Positions 16,740-24,016 of a stretch of DNA of 64,000 nt are shown here, piece by piece. Location of the stretch: the NCBI RefSeq assembly GCF_900091475.1, contig NZ_FMIB01000002.1, forward strand, positions 558,001-622,000, in the 5' to 3' direction. Every line of letters begins with the position of its first letter. Position 1 is the stretch's first letter. Origin of the DNA: Micromonospora chersina (GTDB lineage: Bacteria; Actinomycetota; Actinomycetes; Mycobacteriales; Micromonosporaceae). The notes beneath the pieces are model-generated. The model had not been told where the DNA came from. It did no database searches and saw nothing but the letters and a program-made list of their open reading frames with translations. Position numbers and translations under genes: made by a program.

Positions 16740-17453
16740 ATGAGCATCGACCGCGCAGAGTTGACCGGGCGGTTCGCCGCGCTGACCACCGCCCACGTCG
16801 CCGACGCCTGCCTGCGGGCCGCCGTCCCGGTGCGCTGCGCCCCGGAGGGCGTGCGGCCGGTGCTGGCCGGCGGGCGGCTGGCCGGCGGGGTGCTGCCGGC
16901 CCGGCACGTCGGCAGCGTCGACATCTTCCTGGAGGCCGTCGACCGGGCCGCACCCGGCGACGTGCTGGTGGTGGACAACGGCGGGCGCACCGACGAGGCG
17001 TGCGTCGGCGACCTGGTGGTGCTGGAGGCGCAGGCCGCCGGCCTGGCCGGCCTGGTGGTGTGGGGCCTGCACCGGGACACCGCCGACATCCGGTCGGTCG
17101 GGCTGCCGGTGTTCAGTCTGGGCGCCACCCCCACCGGGCCGCAGCGGCTGGACCCGCGGCCGGCCGAGGTGCTGGCCTCGGCGCGGGTGGGCCGGTGGAC
17201 GGTCGACCCCGGCGACGTGGCCCTGGCCGACGAGGACGGGGTGCTCTTCGTGCCGGCCGGCCGGGTCGGCGAGCTGTTCGACCTGGCGGAGTCCATCCGG
17301 GACACCGAGCGGCGGCAGGCCGACCGGATCCGGGCCGGCGAGCCGCTGCGGGCGCAGGTCGGCTTCGGGGCCTACCTTGCGGGTCGGGCCGAGAACCCGG
17401 CGCTGACGTTCCGGGAGCACCTGCGCGCGGTGGGCGGCGCCATCGAGGAGTGA
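16740..17453 (+). CDS. RraA/HMG aldolase family protein
   Basis: 237-aa protein of the RraA/4-hydroxy-4-methyl-2-oxoglutarate aldolase family. Residues about 20-180 hold the fold, with substrate and metal-site residues seen in GGRTDEACVGD (81-91) and the signature GLHRDTADI (109-117, R112 and D113). Family members are either class II pyruvate aldolases with a divalent metal or regulators of RNase E; the intact R-D motif favours a metal-dependent aldolase or decarboxylase. About 50 residues longer than the core family at its C-terminus. Leaderless start. Confidence 0.82.
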   Translation: MSIDRAELTGRFAALTTAHVADACLRAAVPVRCAPEGVRPVLAGGRLAGGVLPARHVGSVDIFLEAVDRAAPGDVLVVDNGGRTDEACVGDLVVLEAQAAGLAGLVVWGLHRDTADIRSVGLPVFSLGATPTGPQRLDPRPAEVLASARVGRWTVDPGDVALADEDGVLFVPAGRVGELFDLAESIRDTERRQADRIRAGEPLRAQVGFGAYLAGRAENPALTFREHLRAVGGAIEE

Positions 17454-17466
17454 GGCCGGCCGGCGC

Positions 17467-18093
17467 TCAGGCGCCGCGCGCCCACAGGGCCAGGCGTACC
17501 CGGTTCGGGCTGCTCGTCTTGGTCATGAGGCTGGTGATGTGGGTCTTCACCGTGGTGACGCCGATGTGCAGCCGGTCGGCGATCTCGGTGTTGGACAGGC
17601 CCTCGGCCACCAGGTCCAGCACGTCCCGCTCGCGTGCGGTGAGGCCGTGCACCGGTCGGGGCGCCCCGGCGCGCGCGTGCACCGCCCGCTGAACCAGCCG
17701 CCGCAGCACCTCCGGGCTGAACGGGCTGTCCCCGGCGGCCGCCCGGCGTACGCCGTCGAGCAGGTCGGCCGGGGGCGCGTCCTTGAGCAGGAACCCGCAG
17801 GCGCCGGCGGTCAGCGCGGGGTAGAGGTGGTCGTCGTCGCCGAACGTGGTGAGCACCAGCACCCGGGTGGCGGGACGGTCGGCGAGGATCCGGCTGGTCG
17901 CGGTGATCCCGTCGACGCCGGGCATCCGCAGGTCCATGACGACCACGTCGGGCATCAGCCGCGCGGCGAGGGTGATCGCCTCCCGGCCGTTGTCGGCCTC
18001 ACCGACCACCTCCAGGTCCGGCTGCGCGTCGCAGAGCATGCGCAGGCCGGCGCGGATGAGGTGCTGGTCGTCGACCAGCAGGACGCGGATCAT
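17467..18093 (-). CDS. NarL/FixJ-type response regulator
   Basis: 208-aa two-component regulator: receiver domain 1-120 with D8/D9, phospho-acceptor D54 (VVVMDLRMPG) and the Thr/Lys switch (VLTTFGDD, FLLKDAPP). A LuxR-type helix-turn-helix occupies about 145-205 (LTARERDVLDLVAEGLSNTEIA, TTVKTHITSL). The ATG overlaps the stop of the sensor kinase gene by four bases, so the two proteins form one signalling pair. Target genes are unknown; the adjacent membrane-protein genes are candidates. Confidence 0.93.
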   Translation of the reverse strand: MIRVLLVDDQHLIRAGLRMLCDAQPDLEVVGEADNGREAITLAARLMPDVVVMDLRMPGVDGITATSRILADRPATRVLVLTTFGDDDHLYPALTAGACGFLLKDAPPADLLDGVRRAAAGDSPFSPEVLRRLVQRAVHARAGAPRPVHGLTARERDVLDLVAEGLSNTEIADRLHIGVTTVKTHITSLMTKTSSPNRVRLALWARGA

Positions 18094-19349
18094 GCCGGCT
18101 CCGGCGCGTGCGGGCCGGCCGGGCGCGGGCGGGGTGTCGCCGGCTCCGGCGGGCGGGCGGGGGAGTCGGTCGGCTCCGCGACGCCCCCGGCCGGCAGGAC
18201 CGTGCGGACCCGCCATCCGGCGCCCGTGGGTCCCGCCTCCAGCCGCCCGCCGAGCACCTCGACCCGCTCCCGCATCCCGGTGAGGCCGTGGCCGCCGCCG
18301 GCCGGCACCGCGGCCGGCACCGACCCCCGGCCGTCGTCCGACACCTCCCAGTGCACGGCGCCGTCGACCACCGCCACGGCCAGCCGGGCCCGGGCCGCGG
18401 TGCCGGCGTGCTTGGCCACGTTCGTCAGTGCCTCCTGGGTCAGCCGCAGGACCGCCTGGCCCCGCACCGCGTCCAGCGACCCGACCGCCGGGTCGACGTC
18501 GGCCTCCACGGTGATGCCGGCCTGACGGGCCCGGTCCACCGCCGCGTCGAGCGCCGCCGGGACCGCCGCCGGCTCGATCGCGGTCAGCGTGGCGTCGCCG
18601 CGGACCCCCTCAGGGTCGCGCAGCACCGCGACCAGGCGGCGCAGGTCGTTCAGGGCGGCCGTGCCGGTGCCGTGCACGTCGTCGAAGACCTCGCTCACCC
18701 GCGGATCGAGGTCCGGCAGCACGTGCCGGGCCACCCCGACCCGCAGCACCATCGACGCGACGTGGTGCGCGACCACGTCGTGCAGCTCGCGGGCGATGGC
18801 GCTGCGCTCGCCGGCGCGGGCGGCGCGGCTCTCCGACTCCCGCCGGCGCTGCTCCGCGGCGGCCCGCTCCTCGGCCTGCCGGGCCAGCTCCCGGGTGGTC
18901 CGGATGACCAGGCCGAGCAGCAGCGGCAGGCCGACCTCCACGGTCAGGCCGAAGACGCCGGAAAGCAGCCGCCGGACGGGGTCGCCGATCGAGTCGGTCA
19001 GGTCGACCGCGGCCAGCAGGCCGGCGGCCAGCCAGATGGTCCGGGGCCGGTCGGCCCACATGGTCAGCTCGAGCAGCGCCCAGCTGGCCCCGACCTGGTT
19101 GATCGTCGTGTCGTCGACAAGCGGGAAGGCGACCGCCAGCAGCGCGGCCTGCGCCGCCAGGTTCACCATCGGCCGGCGGTGACACGCCAGGGCGGTGCCG
19201 AACGCGACAAGGGCCAGCACCCACTGCGTGGCCGTCGGGGCGTGGTGGCCCTGGGCGCCGAAGACCAGGTAGCCGAGGCCGCTGAGGTCGAGCAGCAGCA
19301 TCCGCGCGAGCGTGTCGCGTGCGTCGAACAGGCGTCCCACCCAGCCCAC
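18090..19349 (-). CDS. Sensor histidine kinase (HisKA_3/NarX-like)
   Basis: 419-aa membrane kinase. The N-terminal ~150 residues hold about five hydrophobic segments and no large extracellular domain, so the input is probably membrane-borne. A coiled region (QAEERAAAEQRRRESE) leads to the dimerisation box ERSAIARELHDVVAHHV with phospho-acceptor H190. A HATPase domain follows (N-box VTNVAKHAGTA-like, G-box DDGRGSVPA). The GTG start at 19349 is leaderless with TAGGCT six bases upstream. Confidence 0.92.
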   Translation of the reverse strand: MGWVGRLFDARDTLARMLLLDLSGLGYLVFGAQGHHAPTATQWVLALVAFGTALACHRRPMVNLAAQAALLAVAFPLVDDTTINQVGASWALLELTMWADRPRTIWLAAGLLAAVDLTDSIGDPVRRLLSGVFGLTVEVGLPLLLGLVIRTTRELARQAEERAAAEQRRRESESRAARAGERSAIARELHDVVAHHVASMVLRVGVARHVLPDLDPRVSEVFDDVHGTGTAALNDLRRLVAVLRDPEGVRGDATLTAIEPAAVPAALDAAVDRARQAGITVEADVDPAVGSLDAVRGQAVLRLTQEALTNVAKHAGTAARARLAVAVVDGAVHWEVSDDGRGSVPAAVPAGGGHGLTGMRERVEVLGGRLEAGPTGAGWRVRTVLPAGGVAEPTDSPARPPEPATPRPRPAGPHAPEPA

Positions 19350-19355
19350 GACGCC

Positions 19356-19361
19356 AGCCTA
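19356..19361 (-). promoter_or_regulatory. Leaderless-type -10 hexamer TAGGCT overlapping a stop codon
   Basis: Read on the minus strand, TAGGCT ends six bases before the GTG of the sensor kinase gene. Its TAG is also the stop codon of the upstream ABA4-like gene (19359-19361), so promoter and coding end share bases. This allows the kinase/regulator pair to be expressed separately from the membrane genes ahead of it. Confidence 0.6.
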
Positions 19362-19847
19362 GGCGGTGCGCTCGGGAGCCGGGGAACCCGCCGGCCGGGC
19401 GCTGGTCGTCCCGCCGCCGTCGCCGACGGGGGCCGGCGCCCAGCCGGTCCGCAGGCCGAGGTGGACGGCCAGGCCGAGCGGCCCGAGCAGGATGGTCAGC
19501 AGGAGCACGGGCGCCACGAGCAGCGCCGGCATGCTCCGCTCCCGGCTGTCCCGCCAGATCCAGCGGCCGACGAACAGGTCGAACCCGATCATGTGGGCCC
19601 AGGCCGCCGCCGCGCCGTCCGCGCTGCCCAGCAGGTCGCGGACGCCCGCCAGGGTCGGCGCGGTGACCACCGGCAGCACCCGGCCGAGCGCCGGAAGGAC
19701 CAGGACCGCGTAGATCAGCAGGACCGGGAGCACGATCAGCGGCGAGCCGACGATCCGGGCGGTCCACGACCAGCGGGGCAGCAGGATCATCAGCGCCCAG
19801 AACGGTGCGGCGACCGCGAAGGTCACTGTGAACAGCGTGCCGGTCAT
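19359..19847 (-). CDS. ABA4-like (DUF4281) membrane protein
   Basis: 162-aa protein with four hydrophobic helices. Landmarks are the opening TLFTVTFAVAAPFWALMILLP, an internal AWAHMIGFDLFVGRWIWRDS and a final VLLLTILLGPLGLAVHL helix; the FDLF-x-G-R-W-I motif is the signature of the ABA4-like family. Plant ABA4 acts in neoxanthin formation; bacterial members have no proven role. The last 25 residues are Pro/Ala-rich and cytoplasmic. The ATG overlaps the stop of the preceding membrane-protein gene (ATGA), implying joint function. Confidence 0.78.
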   Translation of the reverse strand: MTGTLFTVTFAVAAPFWALMILLPRWSWTARIVGSPLIVLPVLLIYAVLVLPALGRVLPVVTAPTLAGVRDLLGSADGAAAAWAHMIGFDLFVGRWIWRDSRERSMPALLVAPVLLLTILLGPLGLAVHLGLRTGWAPAPVGDGGGTTSARPAGSPAPERTA

Positions 19848-20776
19848 GCGACCACCACCACGTCCGCGCGGCGCTGCCCCCGGGCCAGCACGGCGTCGGT
19901 CGCGGTCGCCGTCGCCGCCAGCAGGGCGACCCCGACGGCCACGGTGAGCGCGTCCGGCCGCAGCAACGGCTGCCCGCGCAACGCCTGCCAGGTGAGCAGC
20001 AGCGTGGCCGCGCCGTACGCCGCGCCCGCGACGAGCAGCAGCCGGGCGCGGGTCCGCTCGTCCAGCCGGTCGCCGAGGAAGCGGTTGAGCAGCATCGCGA
20101 GCAGCGGCAGCGCCTGGAGGGCGTGCAGCCCGACGAAGTGCCCGATCCGCAGGTCGCCGCCGGTGGTGCTCCAGCCGACCAGGGGCAGCCCCGGCCCGCC
20201 GTCCGCCACGCCGACGCTGTGCGCCCCGCTGATCCCCTCCGCCGCCGAGTCGGGCGTACGGGTGACCATCGGGATGGCGACCAGCATGCCGAGCAGGGAC
20301 AGGCCGAGGCCGAGCCGGACGGCGTGGCCGGCGACCCGGTCGGCCATCGGCCGCAGCAGCGCCACGATCCCGATGACCAGTTGGGCGAGGAACAGCACCA
20401 TGATGGCGGCGCCCATCGCCGAGAACAGCGCGCCGTTCAGCGGGGTGGTGCCGTTGTAGTGGCTCGTGGTGCCGCGCAGCACCTGGGTGACGATGATCGC
20501 CATCTCGACCACCGACATGGCGACGATCACCGTGGCCGCCCACTCGGCGGTCCGGCTGCGCCGCGGCAGCAGGGTGAGCATCCAGGCGAGGGTGGTGCCG
20601 TAGAGCACGAACGAGATGGCGAACTTCAGGGGCTTGAGCCAGATCGGCACGCCGGTGAGCACGCGGGGATCGGCCAGCACGCCGACGGCCGCGACGACGG
20701 TGAGCGCCGCCATCGCCGCGACGAAGAGCATCAGGGGGCGGTGCCAGCGCGCCGCCCGGTTCAGCACGGTAGTCAT
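19844..20776 (-). CDS. Polytopic membrane protein of unknown function
   Basis: 310-aa protein with eight or nine predicted membrane helices. Recognisable stretches are the loop PIWLKPLKFAISFVLYGTTLAWML, with conserved-looking charged residues at the membrane border, and the GAHSVGVADGGPGLPLVGWSTTGGD loop followed by RIGHFVGLHALQALPLL. I do not assign a family. It overlaps the ABA4-like gene by four bases, and such pairs occur in actinomycete genomes, so a joint membrane complex is plausible. Confidence 0.75.
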   Translation of the reverse strand: MTTVLNRAARWHRPLMLFVAAMAALTVVAAVGVLADPRVLTGVPIWLKPLKFAISFVLYGTTLAWMLTLLPRRSRTAEWAATVIVAMSVVEMAIIVTQVLRGTTSHYNGTTPLNGALFSAMGAAIMVLFLAQLVIGIVALLRPMADRVAGHAVRLGLGLSLLGMLVAIPMVTRTPDSAAEGISGAHSVGVADGGPGLPLVGWSTTGGDLRIGHFVGLHALQALPLLAMLLNRFLGDRLDERTRARLLLVAGAAYGAATLLLTWQALRGQPLLRPDALTVAVGVALLAATATATDAVLARGQRRADVVVVA

Positions 20777-20851
20777 GCCTGTAGATGCTGGTGGCGTGGC
20801 CGCCTCGTCGCGCCCGACCGGAGGCCCCTATGCCGGCCGCGGGTCGGAGAC

Positions 20852-20881
20852 GCCGCCTCCTACCCGGGGAGGAGGCGGCGC
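20852..20881 (-). terminator. Hairpin terminator after the VOC/dinB transcript
   Basis: An 11-bp perfect stem (CGCCGCCTCCT pairing with AGGAGGCGGCG) with an 8-base loop that itself contains CCC/GGG pairing. It lies eight bases beyond the stop of the leftward VOC gene. There is no U-tract, as is usual for actinomycete terminators. Confidence 0.65.
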
Positions 20882-20888
20882 CGCGGGC

Positions 20889-21290
20889 TCACGTCCGGTC
20901 GGCCGGCAGCGGCTGGACGAGCTGGATCGGGTTGCCGTCGGGGTCGGCCGTCCAGGCGATGAGCAGCCGGTCCAGCCAGACGTGCGGGGCGGCGAGCGCG
21001 GGCGCCCCCGCGGCGGTCAGCGTCGCGTACGCGGCCGCGGTGTCGTCGGTCCACAGCACGACGGCGGCGCGTTGCCCGCTCGGCACCGGGTCGAGCCCGT
21101 GGTCGTCGCGGGTGGACGCCACCGAGGCGATGCCGACGCGGTAGCCGTCGAGGGTCAGGTCGACGTGGATCGGCGGGCCCTCGGCGGGCACCCGGAAGGT
21201 CTCGGTGAAGCCCAGCCCGGTGTAGAAGGCGGCGGCCCGGGACACGTCCTCGCTGAACAGGATCACCTGTGGGGTGCGGAACATGGACAC
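20889..21290 (-). CDS. VOC (glyoxalase/bleomycin-resistance fold) family protein
   Basis: 133-aa protein with the two beta-alpha-beta-beta-beta repeats of the VOC fold: VILFSEDVSRAAAFYTGLGF opens the first, and ATLTAAGAP with IAWTADPDGNPIQLVQ closes the second. The W-x-x-D-P-x-G-N-x-I/L motif is complete. Likely a metal-binding lyase, dioxygenase or sequestering protein; substrate unknown. The GTG start is preceded by TAGGCT at six bases (leaderless), which lies just past the dinB stop, so it may have its own promoter in addition to dinB read-through. Confidence 0.8.
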   Translation of the reverse strand: MSMFRTPQVILFSEDVSRAAAFYTGLGFTETFRVPAEGPPIHVDLTLDGYRVGIASVASTRDDHGLDPVPSGQRAAVVLWTDDTAAAYATLTAAGAPALAAPHVWLDRLLIAWTADPDGNPIQLVQPLPADRT

Positions 21291-21296
21291 CGCCGG

Positions 21297-21302
21297 AGCC
21301 TA
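21297..21302 (-). promoter_or_regulatory. Leaderless-type -10 hexamer TAGGCT
   Basis: On the minus strand, TAGGCT ends six bases before the GTG at 21290. It falls in the 15-base gap after the dinB stop, and there is no RBS. Confidence 0.55.
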
Positions 21303-21305
21303 CGG

Positions 21306-22499
21306 TCAGTCGGGCAGCATGGGCATCTCGAACCCCGGGTCGCGGCCCAGCAGCACCCCCCGGGTGAGCGCCCGCGACCCGAACCGGTCCCGCACCGCGT
21401 CCACGGCGGCGTCCAGCGCCGGCCCCGGGTCGCGGGTGAACGGCAGGGTGAGCTGCACGTGCCCGTCGTCCAGGTTGCCCACGGCGACCCCGATCAGCGT
21501 GATGCCCCGGGTCTCGATCTCGGGCAGCGCGGTGCGCAGCAGCGACCGCGCGGCGGCCCGCAGCGGCCCGGTCTGCGCGGTCGGCTTGTCCAGCGTGTGC
21601 GCGCGGGTGGCGCGGGTGTAGTCGGCGAACCGCAGCCGCAGGGTCACCGTGCGCCCGGTGCGCCGGGCCGTCCGCATCCGCCCGGTGACCCGGTCGACCA
21701 GCCCGGCAAGCACGGCGTCCAGTTCGGCGGGGGAGTGCGGCTCGCGGCCCAGCGCGTGCTGGGCGCCCATCGAGGAGCGCCGCCGCCCGACCTGCACGGC
21801 GGGCGGGTCGCGGTTGTGGGCGAGGGCGTGCAGGTGGCGGCCGGCGCCCGCGCCGAGCAGCGACACCAGGGTCGGCTCGTCCAGCCGCGCCACCTGCCCG
21901 ACCGTGCGCAGGCCCCGCTCGCGCAGCTTCGCGGCGGTGACCGGGCCGACGCCCCAGAGCCGCTCCACCGGGAGCGGGTGCAGGAAGGCCAGCTCGCCCT
22001 CCGGCGCGACGACCAGCAGCCCGTCCGGCTTGGCCACCCCGCTGGCCACCTTGGCGAGGAACTTCGTCCGGGCCACCCCGACGGTGATCGGCAGGCCGAC
22101 CTGGCGGCGTACCTCCCGGCGCAGCTCCGCCGCGATGTCGGCGGGCGGGCCGACGAGCCGGCGCAGCCCGCCCACGTCGAGGAACGCCTCGTCGATGCTG
22201 AGCCCCTCGACCAGCGGGGTGGTCCGCCGGAAGATCTCGAACACCGCCCGGCTGGCGGCCGTGTAGGCGGCCATCCGGGGCGGCACCACGACGGCGTCCG
22301 GGCAGAGCCGGCGGGCCTGCCGGCCGCCCATGGCGCTGCGCACCCCGCGGGCCTTCGCCTCGTAGCTGGCGGCGAGGACCACGCCGCCGCCGACGATCAC
22401 CGGACGGCCCCGCAGCCGGGGGTCGTCGCGCTGCTCGACGGAGGCGTAGAACGCGTCCAGGTCGGCGTGCAGGATGGTGGCCTCGCTCGACACCAGCAC
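21306..22499 (-). CDS. dinB: DNA polymerase IV (Y-family, DinB)
   Basis: 397-aa translesion polymerase. Catalytic carboxylates are in ADLDAFYASVEQ (D13) and LSIDEAF (D103, E104); the steric region has YEAKARGV, and a helix-hairpin-helix is seen around LWGVGPVTAAKLRERG. The little-finger domain follows (RTVTLRLRFADYTRA). It copies past damaged bases at the cost of fidelity. The GTG start at 22499 lies five bases downstream of a LexA-type palindrome, so SOS control is likely. The C-terminus shows no clear clamp-binding motif, although QLTLPF near residue 365 may serve. Confidence 0.94.
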   Translation of the reverse strand: MLVSSEATILHADLDAFYASVEQRDDPRLRGRPVIVGGGVVLAASYEAKARGVRSAMGGRQARRLCPDAVVVPPRMAAYTAASRAVFEIFRRTTPLVEGLSIDEAFLDVGGLRRLVGPPADIAAELRREVRRQVGLPITVGVARTKFLAKVASGVAKPDGLLVVAPEGELAFLHPLPVERLWGVGPVTAAKLRERGLRTVGQVARLDEPTLVSLLGAGAGRHLHALAHNRDPPAVQVGRRRSSMGAQHALGREPHSPAELDAVLAGLVDRVTGRMRTARRTGRTVTLRLRFADYTRATRAHTLDKPTAQTGPLRAAARSLLRTALPEIETRGITLIGVAVGNLDDGHVQLTLPFTRDPGPALDAAVDAVRDRFGSRALTRGVLLGRDPGFEMPMLPD

Positions 22500-22503
22500 A
22501 TGT

Positions 22504-22519
22504 TCGCACAGATGTTCGA
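22504..22519 (-). promoter_or_regulatory. LexA (SOS) box upstream of dinB
   Basis: Minus strand reads TCGAAC-ATCT-GTGCGA, matching the actinobacterial SOS consensus TCGAAC-N4-GTTCGA at 11 of 12 positions. It is centred about 12 bases before the GTG start, so bound LexA would cover the start region. A direct repeat of ATGTTCG (22500-22506 and 22512-22518) overlaps it. Confidence 0.75.
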
Positions 22520-22531
22520 ACGCCGAGCCGG

Positions 22532-23449
22532 TCAGGGCATGCTGACCGCGAGTTTGCCCAGGGCGCCGGAGAACTCGGTGAGCGCCCGCGGCACCTCGTC
22601 CAGCTCGTAGCGGCGGTCGACCGGCACCCGGACCCGGCCGGCCAGCACGTCGTCGGCGAGCCGGTCGAGCGTCGCCCGGTCCGGCCGCCCGAAGATCGAG
22701 ACGGCCGCCGGGTGCTGGTCGGGGCCGAAGCCGATGGTGGAGGCCAGCCGCCCGCCGGGGGCGAGCAGCCCCGCCAGCGGCGCGCCGTCACCGGCCAGGT
22801 GCACCACGGCCGCGACGCCGTCCGGCGCGAGCGCCCGCACCTGCCCGGTCAGGTCGCCGGTGTAGTCGACCACCTCGGCGGCGCCCAGGTCCCGCACGAA
22901 GTCGGTGGCGGGGCCGGGACGGGCGGTGGCCACGACGCGGGCGCCGGCCAGCCGGGCGTACTGCACGGCCAGCGCGCCGACGCCGCCGGTCGCCCCGGCC
23001 ACCAGCACCGTGTCGTCCGGCCGGACGGCCAGCGCGTCGAGCGCGTCGAGGGCGGTGACGCCGGCCAGCCCCAGCACGCCCGCCGTGGACAGTTCGACGC
23101 CGTCGGGGACGCGGGTGATGCCGTCCCCGCCGCCCACGGTCACGTACTCCGCCCACGTGCCCTCGCCCAGGTAGGGACGCATGAGCACACCGAACACCGC
23201 GTCGCCGACCCGGAACGGGCTGGTGCCGCCGATGGCCTCGACCTCGCCGGCGAAGTCCTTGCCCAGCACGACCGGATACCGGTAGTCCATCGACCCGCGC
23301 ATCATCCCGGCCGCCGCCTTCCGGTCGAAGGCGTTGACCGAGGACGCCCGCACCCGGACCAGCACCTCGTCCGGGCCGGGGCTGGGCCGGGCCAGGTCGT
23401 CCCGGGCGGCCGGCGCCGCCCCGTCCCGGTCGAGAGTGATCGCCCGCAT
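22532..23449 (-). CDS. Zinc-independent MDR oxidoreductase (quinone reductase-like)
   Basis: 305-aa medium-chain NADP-dependent oxidoreductase. N-terminal GroES-like domain (SSVNAFDRKAAAG, YPVVLGKDFAGEV), then a Rossmann domain with VAGATGGVGALAVQYARLAG. The zinc-binding cysteines of alcohol dehydrogenases are absent, which points to the quinone oxidoreductase/enoyl reductase subgroup. ATG start with a GAGAGGGGAC site. It would reduce quinones or enones with NADPH. It sits upstream of dinB on the same strand, but a LexA box separates them. Confidence 0.88.
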   Translation of the reverse strand: MRAITLDRDGAAPAARDDLARPSPGPDEVLVRVRASSVNAFDRKAAAGMMRGSMDYRYPVVLGKDFAGEVEAIGGTSPFRVGDAVFGVLMRPYLGEGTWAEYVTVGGGDGITRVPDGVELSTAGVLGLAGVTALDALDALAVRPDDTVLVAGATGGVGALAVQYARLAGARVVATARPGPATDFVRDLGAAEVVDYTGDLTGQVRALAPDGVAAVVHLAGDGAPLAGLLAPGGRLASTIGFGPDQHPAAVSIFGRPDRATLDRLADDVLAGRVRVPVDRRYELDEVPRALTEFSGALGKLAVSMP

Positions 23450-23467
23450 CCGTCCGTCCCCTCTCGG

Positions 23468-23962
23468 TCAGGCGCCGCGGGCGCGCGCCCGGCGGGACAG
23501 CGAACTCGGAGCGTTCAGGCCCGCGCCGTCGGTCACGCTCATCCCGAGCCGCTCGACCAGTTCGCCGCCGAGCCAGCCGGTGAACCCGGCCAGCACGATG
23601 CCGGCGAAGCTGCAGACCAGCGCGCCGGCGTTCGGATCCCAGTTGTCCGCTCCACGGCGCAGCAGCCAGCTCACCGCGAACAGCACCAGCACGACGACGT
23701 TGCCGAGCCCGTGCACCGCGCCGACCCGCTTGGCGCGGGTGCCGGCCGGGATGGCCGACCAGTCGATCAGGCCGAACACCGCCGCGACCAGGCCGCCGAT
23801 CACGCCGGCGGCGATGGTGTACGCGGCGGAGACCTGAAAACCCGTCCGGTCGGTGATCAGGTACAGGATGTCGAAGATCACCGAGGTGGCGAGCAGTCCG
23901 AGCGGGAACACGATCAGGATGGGGTGGATGGCGTGCCCCATCGACTTCGCGCGACTCTCCAT
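23468..23962 (-). CDS. DUF2231 membrane protein
   Basis: 164-aa protein with four membrane helices and the DUF2231 signature: a first loop HAIHPILIVFPLGLLATSVIFDILY and a second loop IDWSAIPAGTRAKRVGAVHGLGN. The histidines at helix ends suggest haem or metal binding, which has not been established for the family. A final hydrophilic tail follows the GWLGGELVERLG motif. ATG preceded by GAAGGAAGGACC. Upstream of the MDR oxidoreductase on the same strand with an 18-base gap, so it is probably in the same transcript. Confidence 0.85.
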   Translation of the reverse strand: MESRAKSMGHAIHPILIVFPLGLLATSVIFDILYLITDRTGFQVSAAYTIAAGVIGGLVAAVFGLIDWSAIPAGTRAKRVGAVHGLGNVVVLVLFAVSWLLRRGADNWDPNAGALVCSFAGIVLAGFTGWLGGELVERLGMSVTDGAGLNAPSSLSRRARARGA

Positions 23963-24016
23963 GCCGGTCCTTCCTTCTCGGCCCCAGGCGCGGCCGGTTT
24001 CCCCGCCCTGCCCCGA

